This document shows, piece after piece, positions 51,199 to 57,124 of a stretch of 57,124 bases of DNA. Both the position numbers and the translations under genes were made by a program. How positions within the stretch are numbered: position 1 is the stretch's first letter; each line of letters opens with the position of its first letter. The notes beneath the pieces are model-generated. The model was not told the DNA's origin. It searched no databases and worked only from the letters and a program-made list of their open reading frames with translations. This DNA comes from Methylocaldum sp. 14B (GTDB lineage: Bacteria > Pseudomonadota > Gammaproteobacteria > Methylococcales > Methylococcaceae): contig NZ_MSCV01000043.1 of NCBI RefSeq assembly GCF_002005105.1, forward strand, positions 1 through 57,124, given 5' to 3'.

Positions 51199-52865
51199 GT
51201 TTGCACCGGTGCTGGCCGGTTCGAAACGGGAACCGCCCGAAAACGTTCCGCATCCTTGAGGGCGAAGTCCACGTCGTTCACTTTGAAGTGATCGAGGGAC
51301 AGGCTGTGGAAGCGGTCGAAATGAACTTTGACGGATCGCTCGATGCGGCGGTCGTATCCGGGTTGAATCACCTGCGCCGTCCCGTGGACGCGCTCGACCA
51401 CTTCGCCGTCCCGCACCACCACGCGCCCGTTTTTCAACACCAGCGCGGCGTCGGCGAACATGGCGCGCCGGTCGGGTTGCGGCCGATAAACGGCGATGTC
51501 GGCGACGGCGCCGGGGGCGAGATGGCCGCGGTCGCCAAGACCCAGCAAACGTGCCGGGGCGGCGCGGGTCATGATCGCGATTTCAGGGAGCGAAAACTCC
51601 CGCTTCAGCTCCGGCAAGAGGGTCAGCGCCAAGGCTTCCTGATTAAGCCGTGCCATGCAGGACTGGCGATAGTCGGCGTCCATGAGCAGGCGGATCAGTT
51701 CCGGATAGGCGGTGAAGGGCGCGCCGTTGGGATGATCGGTGGTGAAGAACACCCGCCAGGGATCTTCCGCCAGCAGGAAGATTTCCAGGCCGATGGCCCA
51801 CTGTAAGGTGTTGACGAAGCTTTTTTCCCGGTAGCGGTAGGGCACGATGCCGCCCGCACCGTCACATTCGGCGTCCCACATCACCCATTTGCCGGGGCTG
51901 GCATCGTCCCGGCGGCTGTATTGAGCGGTGACATCACCGGAAATCGTCACGGTCCGGCCGAACAGTACCTGGCCGACGTCCATCGTGATATTCGGATGGC
52001 GGCGGAAGGCTTCCATCAGGCGCGCCGCGCCCGAGGAAAAGCCTTTGGCGCCCTCCTGTCCGTAGCCGTAGAACTGGATGTGCGCCAAGTGCATGGGCAA
52101 GCCTTGCGCGGCTTCCATGGTGGCGACGGCGGTGTCCACGTTGCCCGGCATCCCCAGGTTGTTGCAGTGGACATGGACGGGATGCGGAATGCCCAGATCG
52201 CACACCGCACGCTGCAGGGCTTGCAGGATATGCCGGGAACTCACGCCGTAGAACGGCACCACATCATCCAGATCAAAACACCGCACATTCCATTTGAAGG
52301 CATTGGCCCCGCCGGCGTTGATGACCTTCAGGCCCAGGCAGCGGGTGGCGTTCAAGGTCCAGGCCACGTAATCGTCGACTTGCGCCTGGCTGGCCTTGTC
52401 GCGCAGCAGCCGCAACAGGAAATCGTCGCTGCCGAGGATGGCCAGGCCGGCCGTGTCGATGATCGGAATATCCGCCATTTGTAAGTGGGCATCCAGGGCG
52501 TTGGCCGGCAACACCGCCGGTTCGACCACGGTGGTGTAGCCCATTCGGGCGTAGCGGTAGCCGGTGTCCGTGCTCGACCATTTAGCCGTGCTGAACGGGT
52601 GGCCGAACCGTCGGGCCATGACATTGCGGTGCTGTTCCGGCAGCAGCACGCGGGCGGTGTTGACGTTGCCGCCCGCAATGTGGCTGTGGATGTCGATGGC
52701 CCCGGCCATGACGATATGTCCGGAGATGTCGTGAACCGTGTCGACTCGCGCGCCGGGACCGGGGTCGGAGACGATAAGGCCGTCCCGCACGAACAAGTCG
52801 CGGATTTCTCCCGCGAGCCCTTGGGTTGGGTCGTAGATCTCGCCGCCCGCCAATTTGATCAGCAT
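51189..52865 (-). CDS. fhcA: Formylmethanofuran dehydrogenase/hydrolase subunit A-like amidohydrolase (FhcA-type)
   Basis: A 558-residue amidohydrolase closely resembling FhcA/FwdA: MAGAIDIHSHIAGGNVNTAR with the metal-binding HxH, GIPHPVHVHCNNLGMPGN, and FFTTDHPNGAPFTAYPEL with the late aspartate. FhcA forms part of the Fhc complex that hydrolyses formylmethanofuran to formate in bacteria with the tetrahydromethanopterin C1 pathway. The zinc ligands appear intact. The other fhc genes (B, C, D) are not here; the neighbours are zinc-starvation genes. It overlaps the broken COG0523 gene by ten bases and follows DUF1826 by ten bases. It could be a paralogue used when zinc is scarce. Confidence 0.85.
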   Translation of the reverse strand: MLIKLAGGEIYDPTQGLAGEIRDLFVRDGLIVSDPGPGARVDTVHDISGHIVMAGAIDIHSHIAGGNVNTARVLLPEQHRNVMARRFGHPFSTAKWSSTDTGYRYARMGYTTVVEPAVLPANALDAHLQMADIPIIDTAGLAILGSDDFLLRLLRDKASQAQVDDYVAWTLNATRCLGLKVINAGGANAFKWNVRCFDLDDVVPFYGVSSRHILQALQRAVCDLGIPHPVHVHCNNLGMPGNVDTAVATMEAAQGLPMHLAHIQFYGYGQEGAKGFSSGAARLMEAFRRHPNITMDVGQVLFGRTVTISGDVTAQYSRRDDASPGKWVMWDAECDGAGGIVPYRYREKSFVNTLQWAIGLEIFLLAEDPWRVFFTTDHPNGAPFTAYPELIRLLMDADYRQSCMARLNQEALALTLLPELKREFSLPEIAIMTRAAPARLLGLGDRGHLAPGAVADIAVYRPQPDRRAMFADAALVLKNGRVVVRDGEVVERVHGTAQVIQPGYDRRIERSVKVHFDRFHSLSLDHFKVNDVDFALKDAERFRAVPVSNRPAPVQTCR

Positions 52866-52875
52866 GGTTCGGCGC

Positions 52876-53547
52876 TCACAGCAGATCCAGGGTCAATAGG
52901 AGACGGCGCGGTTCCGCCGGCGTCGGCTTGGGCGAGCGGTGCACCAGCCCGTGGCCCTTGTTGCCCTCCCACTTGCCGCCTTTCATCAGCCCGACCGCAT
53001 AGGGCGGCATGGCGTGGATCGCGGTTTCATCCAGAATCAGCCCGGACTCCTCGTCGGGCAACCCTTGCGCACCGGGTCCCAGCTTGGTCCGGTCCACGCA
53101 GTCATCCGGCAGCCACTGGGTGCCGACGCCGCCGTAGGTGCAGACCAGACGAGCGGGCACATGATCGACGTGGAAGCGCGGACACATGGGCCTGGCCAGG
53201 GTGCGAAGGCGGAGGCCCGCCCGCTCGGATTCGAACAAGTCGCAATAGGCGCCGGTCAAGCGGGCGACATCGCGCCACCAGTCGTCATGCCCCGAAATGT
53301 GCTTGCACTCCGGCAACAGCGAGCCGAAATCGAAATGCTCGAAACGAATTTCTTCGGCCAGTTCGATTTCAATCGGGCTTCGCAGGAGTTCGGTAACAAA
53401 CCTCCGAAGCGGCTCCTCGGGTTGCCGGTGAATCAGGCACAGGCTCACCCCGGGCTCGTAGATGCGGGCGAGGTCGGCCAGATCGTTCGACTGGACGGCG
53501 AAAGAAACGTTTTGAGCGGGTTCGATCCGGTGGGCGGATGCGGTCAT
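52876..53547 (-). CDS. DUF1826-family protein
   Basis: A 223-residue protein of family DUF1826: DLARIYEPGVSLCLIHRQP, CPRFHVDHVPARLVCTYGG, GTQWLPDD and KGHGLVHRSPKP. The conserved HxD and terminal histidine could bind a metal, as in dioxygenase-like folds. The family is repeatedly found next to COG0523 GTPases in zinc-limitation operons, as here. The biochemical function is unknown. Confidence 0.88.
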   Translation of the reverse strand: MTASAHRIEPAQNVSFAVQSNDLADLARIYEPGVSLCLIHRQPEEPLRRFVTELLRSPIEIELAEEIRFEHFDFGSLLPECKHISGHDDWWRDVARLTGAYCDLFESERAGLRLRTLARPMCPRFHVDHVPARLVCTYGGVGTQWLPDDCVDRTKLGPGAQGLPDEESGLILDETAIHAMPPYAVGLMKGGKWEGNKGHGLVHRSPKPTPAEPRRLLLTLDLL

Positions 53548-53556
53548 GGAACCTCC

Positions 53557-54339
53557 TTATCCGGGTAACAACAGGTTTTCGAAAACGACGATGCCTTGCA
53601 TGAAGCCGATCCCGAGGCCGAAGGTGGTCGCTTGTCCGACCAGGCCGGGCAGGGTGGGAATTTCGTGCAGGGCGGGAATCAGGTCGGAGCCGGCGATATA
53701 GATGAAACCGCCGGCGGCGAGGGGCAGCAGCAGGATCAGGGAGGACTCGGCCGCCTGACCCAGGGCCAGGGTGAAAACGACGCCAGCCATTACCGTCAGC
53801 GAGCAATAAAAGTTGTAGAGCACGGCCTGCCGCGGAGTGTAGCCGCCGTAGACCAAGGCGCCCACGTCGCCTAATTCCTGGGGGACTTCATGGGCCACGA
53901 TGGCGAAGGTGGTGGTGAAGCCGAGGATCGGATCGGCCAGGAAGCTGCCGGCAATCAGGATGCCGTCGACGAAGTTGTGGATGGCATCGCCGATCAGGTT
54001 CATTCTGGCCAGGGGCCGAATATCTTCGGAGCCGGTATCGAGCGCGAAACGATGGTCATGGCGCCAGCGCACCGCTTTCTCCAGCAGGAAAAAGACGAAT
54101 ACGCCGACGAGGGCGGTCATGCAGACCGTCGACACCGAGCCGTGGCGCGCGGCCGCATCGGGAATCAGATGGATGAAGGCATCGCCCAGCAATACGCCCA
54201 CCGCCAGGGAGACCAGATTAGGCACTATGGCCGCCAGCCGTTCCGGCTTTATCCACAGGACGAACAACCCGCTGAACGAGACCAGGCTGACCGTCAGTCC
54301 CGCGGCCAAGGCATAGATCGCGGTGACCCAGTCGTTCAC
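53557..54339 (-). CDS. ZIP-family metal ion transporter
   Basis: A 260-residue membrane protein with about eight spans. The conserved TM4 and TM5 metal-binding motifs are present: [19 protein letters not shown] and [22 protein letters not shown] proteins import zinc or other divalent ions. The GTG at 54339 overlaps the upstream remnant's stop (GTGA), which decides the start; the frame before it is not membrane-like. Import of zinc in a Zur-type operon is the simplest role. Confidence 0.9.
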   Translation of the reverse strand: MNDWVTAIYALAAGLTVSLVSFSGLFVLWIKPERLAAIVPNLVSLAVGVLLGDAFIHLIPDAAARHGSVSTVCMTALVGVFVFFLLEKAVRWRHDHRFALDTGSEDIRPLARMNLIGDAIHNFVDGILIAGSFLADPILGFTTTFAIVAHEVPQELGDVGALVYGGYTPRQAVLYNFYCSLTVMAGVVFTLALGQAAESSLILLLPLAAGGFIYIAGSDLIPALHEIPTLPGLVGQATTFGLGIGFMQGIVVFENLLLPG

Positions 54340-54809
54340 GCGTCCGCCTCGTCCTGAGGCCACGCCGGGAAACGGTCTTCGCAGGCTCGCCAGACCTCGG
54401 AGCCGACGTCAGCCACCGTGACCAGCGTAGCGGATCGCGCCATGGCGGAGAGGCTTGCGCCGTCCTCGCCGCGAAAGGTGAATGCCGCGTCGGTGGGCAA
54501 CGGTCCTGCGATACCTGCGGACCGATCACACGCATTCTTGTGTTTCATTCTGCGGGCCTCCATGCCCCCAAATTCGCTCCGGGCGAATTTGTCGATCGCC
54601 GGGTAGCCGAAGCGCCTCTCGTGCGGCAGTCGTCCGACCTCGCGTCGGTCGTTGACGATCACCGCCACCAGGCGCTTTTCCCGATTGGACAGAAGGTGAT
54701 TGAGCAGGGTTGTCTTGCCAGGTCGAGCGAAACCCGACAATACGGTAACGAGCAGTTTGCGCGGCAAGTGATCCGAGTTGGCTGTACGCATCGACGACTG
54801 AAAAGTCAT
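54336..54809 (-). pseudogene. Degenerate COG0523 GTPase gene
   Basis: The 157-residue translation starts like COG0523 ([31 protein letters not shown]) and ends with the family segment [19 protein letters not shown]. The P-loop is altered (GFARPGKTT for GFLGAGKTT), the GCxCC metal motif and switch region are deleted, and the chain stops after [10 protein letters not shown]. It keeps an ATG and the Zur-like box, so it may now act only as the operon's leader. As the first gene it directly overlaps the ZIP gene (GTGA). Confidence 0.75.
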
Positions 54810-54812
54810 ATA

Positions 54813-54832
54813 AAATGTTATAGCGTTACATT
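54813..54832 (-). promoter_or_regulatory. Zur-like box upstream of the zinc-type operon
   Basis: On the minus strand the site reads AATGTAACGCTATAACATTT. It matches the known gammaproteobacterial Zur consensus form AATGTTATAATATAACATTT at 16 of 20 positions and is near-palindromic. It ends four bases before the ATG at 54809, so a bound repressor would block the promoter or translation start. Regulation by Zur is inferred from this site plus the gene content. Confidence 0.75.
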
Positions 54833-55035
54833 ATTTGGAAATGAGGCGCACGTTACTCCGTTGGTTCCGGGACTTAAGGGCTTGTTTGCGTCAACAGCTG
54901 AAACGATCGCCGCTTTCCACGCAGCTGTTCGGCGGGGATGGCCCGGTTGCGACAGCCAGCGTGGTAGGTATGGGAGGATGAAACAGTTCCATGGGCGGCG
55001 AAACAGGGGTTGACATCATGGATCGATCACGTCCT

Positions 55036-55078
55036 GCCCAGATCAATGATGTGACTATATAACATAACTGATCTGGGC
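55036..55078. repeat. 10-bp inverted repeat in the gap before the CDF-domain lipoprotein
   Basis: gcccagatca (55036-55045) and tgatctgggc (55069-55078) are exact inverted copies around an A+T-rich 23-base spacer (gactatataacataac within). The gap 54833-55129 has no gene. The site could be an operator or terminator for either neighbouring transcript; no T tract is evident. Confidence 0.45.
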
Positions 55079-55129
55079 CGCAAGCTCATAGATCTATGTT
55101 GCGGCTACTGGCCGGCGTCAAGGCGGATG

Positions 55130-55531
55130 TCATCCTCGGATGACTCCGCCGAGGAGGGCCTCTGCATTCTTGAGTAGCCTGGGCCAGGAGTCACTGCTGG
55201 CCTCGACCGTGACATGAACCAGCTCCTGGTGAACGCGTAATAGCCCTCTGAAGTACTCCGGGTGAATATCCTCTTCCATGGCCAGGTTGCCGATGCAAGC
55301 GAACTTGCCTTTGCCGACGCGCCAAATGTGAAGATCGCAAATTTCGGCCTGGATCGGGCTTGCTTCTATGATCGCGCGGATTTCCGCCGTCACCGGGGCG
55401 TCCATTTCGCCATCGAGCACCGGACGGGTGGGCTCCTCGGGTTTTTGGCCGCAGGCGACCGCTAGCATCGCCGTTCCGACCCATACGATCCACGCTGAGA
55501 TGGGGACCCGGCCCTTCAGTGATGCGTTCAT
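55130..55531 (-). CDS. Lipoprotein made of a CDF-type C-terminal domain
   Basis: A 133-residue predicted lipoprotein: N-terminal hydrophobic stretch with a lipobox (AMLAVAC), then a domain that matches the cytoplasmic dimerisation domain of DmeF-type CDF transporters: AEICDLHIWRVGKGKFACIG, HPEYFRGLLRVHQELVHVTV. Such a domain normally sits at the C terminus of a metal exporter inside the cell and binds metal. Here it stands alone with an export signal, so it would be periplasmic. Its ATG shares one base with the pilL stop (TGATG), so it is read with PilL. Confidence 0.75.
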   Translation of the reverse strand: MNASLKGRVPISAWIVWVGTAMLAVACGQKPEEPTRPVLDGEMDAPVTAEIRAIIEASPIQAEICDLHIWRVGKGKFACIGNLAMEEDIHPEYFRGLLRVHQELVHVTVEASSDSWPRLLKNAEALLGGVIRG

Positions 55532-56070
55532 CAGAGACCTCCCGTCTCATCGTTCGGGAGGAGTTCGTAGCTGACGACCCGGTGGACCGGATCCACCTGG
55601 AGGCGAAAGGCCGGCCCACCGAGGACCCGCAAGGCGTCCTGCACGGTGAGCGGTCCGAGATGGCGCTGGACATCGGGAACCGTCTGATTCAGCAGCACCT
55701 GCACCTTTGGGCCGTGTTCATCGGGATCGGCAAGCCGATACCCGGAATGCCGCAACAGATACTCCGCCGCGTCCCTGACCGTAAAAATGTCCCGCGGGAG
55801 GCGGACATCGATGACCATGAGAAGCGGATCGATCTGTTCCGCGCTGGGCCTCGCCGTCACCACCGAGTAGCGCCCGGTTTGGACCCGGATCGGTTCGAGG
55901 GTCTTCACCGGACGGTTCCCGGAGGCTACCGGATTCGCTTGGGCGTCAGAACGATTCGCTACCGGTCTTGCAGGCGGCCCGGACAGACGCTTCGTGTGTC
56001 CGGCACAGCCGGTTAACGTCAGGCTGAGCGCCAGGATCGGAAGCAGTGTCTGGTAGGGAAGCTGTCGCAT
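55531..56070 (-). CDS. pilL: PilL-type lipoprotein of a PFGI-1-class ICE
   Basis: A 179-residue lipoprotein: signal and lipobox (LPILALSLTLTGC), then a region typical of ICE PilL proteins, YSVVTARPSAEQIDPLLMVI and TVRDAAEYLLRHSGYRLA. PilL belongs to the type IV pilus set of PFGI-1-class integrative conjugative elements and helps mating pairs. The ATG at 56070 is preferred because the longer frame is not hydrophobic. Only this pil gene is present; the next gene is unrelated, so it looks like a remnant or an edge of the element. Confidence 0.78.
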   Translation of the reverse strand: MRQLPYQTLLPILALSLTLTGCAGHTKRLSGPPARPVANRSDAQANPVASGNRPVKTLEPIRVQTGRYSVVTARPSAEQIDPLLMVIDVRLPRDIFTVRDAAEYLLRHSGYRLADPDEHGPKVQVLLNQTVPDVQRHLGPLTVQDALRVLGGPAFRLQVDPVHRVVSYELLPNDETGGL

Positions 56071-56340
56071 CGGCGGCCCGTATCGATGGTGTTGCGCCGA
56101 TGGTGCAAGCATTATCCGGTGGATTCAAACGGAAACCGTTCATCGATTCGTGGGCGGTTTGGCTACAGGCGTTTCCATATTCCAATTCCATTTGTTGGAG
56201 GACGGGTACCCTTTCCATTCAAGCCCTGTCCGGTACCTTTTTCCCTTCTTTTCCGGACCTTTTGGCTCTTTACCGTTTGTTTTGTCGAACATCCTATTGG
56301 TCGGTAAGGTGTGATTGTATTTTCAAGATGGGTGAAGCCT

Positions 56341-56615
56341 ATGCCTATTTCGGTCAGACTCGATCCGGCGTTGGAGGCGCGGCTGGATCAGGAAGTCCGG
56401 CGCCTCGGCGTCACCAAGTCGGAATTCGTCAAGGATGCGCTTGAGCGGGTTTTAGGGCTCAAGAGCCCGGCAAGCCTGTTGCAACAGGTCAGGAGCGGCA
56501 CTCCGACGGGCGTTCCAGCGTGTCGGAAGACGTCTCAGCCAAAGTGAAGGCCAAGTTGCGCGCGAAGCGTTCTGATTGATGCCGGTCCGCCAGTGTACCT
56601 TTTGCGGTGAGCGAA
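56341..56615 (+). pseudogene. Decayed RHH antitoxin / PIN toxin pair
   Basis: The frame from 56341 gives PISVRLDPALEARLDQEV, LGVTKSEFVKDALERVLG, a ribbon-helix-helix antitoxin. After SLLQQVRSG the frame is shifted: the usual C terminus (SVSEDVSAKVKAKLRAKRSD) is found in another frame up to 56577. Overlapping its end, LIDAGPPVYLLR is the start of a PIN toxin that stops at once. Both genes are therefore broken. The remaining bases to 56745 hold no gene. Confidence 0.75.
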
Positions 56616-56745
56616 GCGCGTTTTCAGGAATGACTGGTTATCGGCAACTTGTGGTCGCACAACATCTGTCCCCACATTGAAATTCTTTTCGGTGCCACAT
56701 TTGAAGAATCGCTAAAAAGCCTTCGCGAGAGTCAACGGGATCCAG

Positions 56746-57123
56746 TTAAAGCCTCGGATCGACCGGTTCCGACTCCAGCGCCAGCACGCCGAACACGCAT
56801 TCGTGTACCCGCCTTAGCGGCTCTCCTGCGACGAAGCGTTCCAAAGCCTCCAGCCCCAATGCAAACTCCCGGACGGCCAGCGCCCGTTTGCCGGACAGGG
56901 CGCGTCTGCGTAGCCGCTGGAGATTGGCCGGTTGGGTATATTCCGGACCATAGATAATGCGCAGGTAATCCCGGCCGCGGCATTTCAGTGCCGGCTGAAC
57001 CGGTTTGCCGGAAAGCTTCGGTATGAAGTCCACCGGTTTGACGACGATGCCTTCGCCCCCTTCATCGGTGAGTCCGAGCCACCAGTCCTCCAGACCTGCA
57101 CGGGCAGCGTCGTCGCTCAGATC
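56746..57123 (-). CDS. Polynucleotide kinase-phosphatase (Pnkp) C-terminal ligase domain, 5' partial
   Basis: The frame is open to the right edge; 125 residues of the C terminus are visible. It contains the nucleotidyltransferase/ligase motif GGEGIVVKPVDF, PALKCRGRDYLRIIYGPEYT, REFALGLEALERFVAGE and the terminal RVHECVFGVLALESEPVDPR. This matches bacterial Pnkp, whose C-terminal domain works with Hen1 to seal and methylate broken RNA. Such RNA repair can counter ribotoxin damage. The kinase and phosphatase domains lie outside the window. Confidence 0.85.
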   Translation of the reverse strand, partial: DLSDDAARAGLEDWWLGLTDEGGEGIVVKPVDFIPKLSGKPVQPALKCRGRDYLRIIYGPEYTQPANLQRLRRRALSGKRALAVREFALGLEALERFVAGEPLRRVHECVFGVLALESEPVDPRL

Positions 57124-57124
57124 G

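Overview
The window looks like a high-G+C gammaproteobacterial chromosome, probably a methanotroph or methylotroph of the Methylococcales type. That is an inference from a formylmethanofuran-type FhcA gene, the overall gene style and proteobacterial conjugation genes. No rRNA or tRNA gene was recognised. Much of the window is accessory DNA: defence genes, toxin-antitoxin systems, metal-resistance clusters and remnants of a PFGI-1-type integrative conjugative element (a lone MobH/TraI relaxase at 14959-16743 and a PilL-type lipoprotein at 55531-56070).

Layout. (1) 1-12.3 kb: a DISARM/Druantia-like set made of a DUF1998 superfamily-2 helicase (cut by the left edge), a SNF2-type helicase, a Phd/PIN toxin-antitoxin pair wedged in the operon, and a large gamma-class adenine methyltransferase. 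The methyltransferase gene carries four in-frame insertions of a GGCGAAT-based palindromic repeat; one of them contains a complete gene for a four-helix-bundle (23S rRNA IVS/S23-type) protein in another reading frame. (2) 12.4-14.7 kb: a toxin-antitoxin-chaperone cassette (MqsR-like, MqsA with an extended C terminus, SecB-like) followed by an HNH endonuclease. (3) 15-19 kb: the relaxase, hairpin repeats, a SRAP remnant, a short solute-binding lipoprotein and a CDF transporter. (4) 19-33 kb, minus strand: a NarL-type response regulator, its PAS histidine kinase, a MASE3-GGDEF-EAL protein and a full chemotaxis operon (soluble MCP-like protein, CheY, STAS, CheA, MCP, CheW, CheR, CheD, CheB). (5) 33.6-36.1 kb: an IS5-family remnant and an AbiE type IV toxin-antitoxin pair with a strong palindromic operator. 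(6) 36.7-45.5 kb, minus strand: a ten-gene chromate-type cluster in which chrB and chrA are followed by a complete iron-type ABC importer, DUF1259 and DUF1080 proteins, a second ChrB-like protein and an outer-membrane protein. (7) 46.3-54.8 kb, minus strand: a zinc-starvation-type cluster headed by a Zur-like box, with three COG0523 GTPases (one intact, two damaged), a ZIP transporter, DUF1826, FolE2, QueD, a WD40 protein and, unusually, an FhcA-type amidohydrolase. (8) 55-57 kb: an exported lipoprotein made of a CDF-type C-terminal domain, PilL, a decayed RHH/PIN toxin-antitoxin pair and the C-terminal end of a Pnkp-type RNA-repair enzyme cut by the right edge.

The most interesting signals are the in-frame palindromic repeats with an overprinted four-helix-bundle gene inside a defence methyltransferase, the FhcA paralogue in a Zur-type operon, a roughly 300-base hairpin-rich insertion that breaks a COG0523 gene, the exported CDF-domain lipoprotein, and a ChrA that lacks its first conserved segment.
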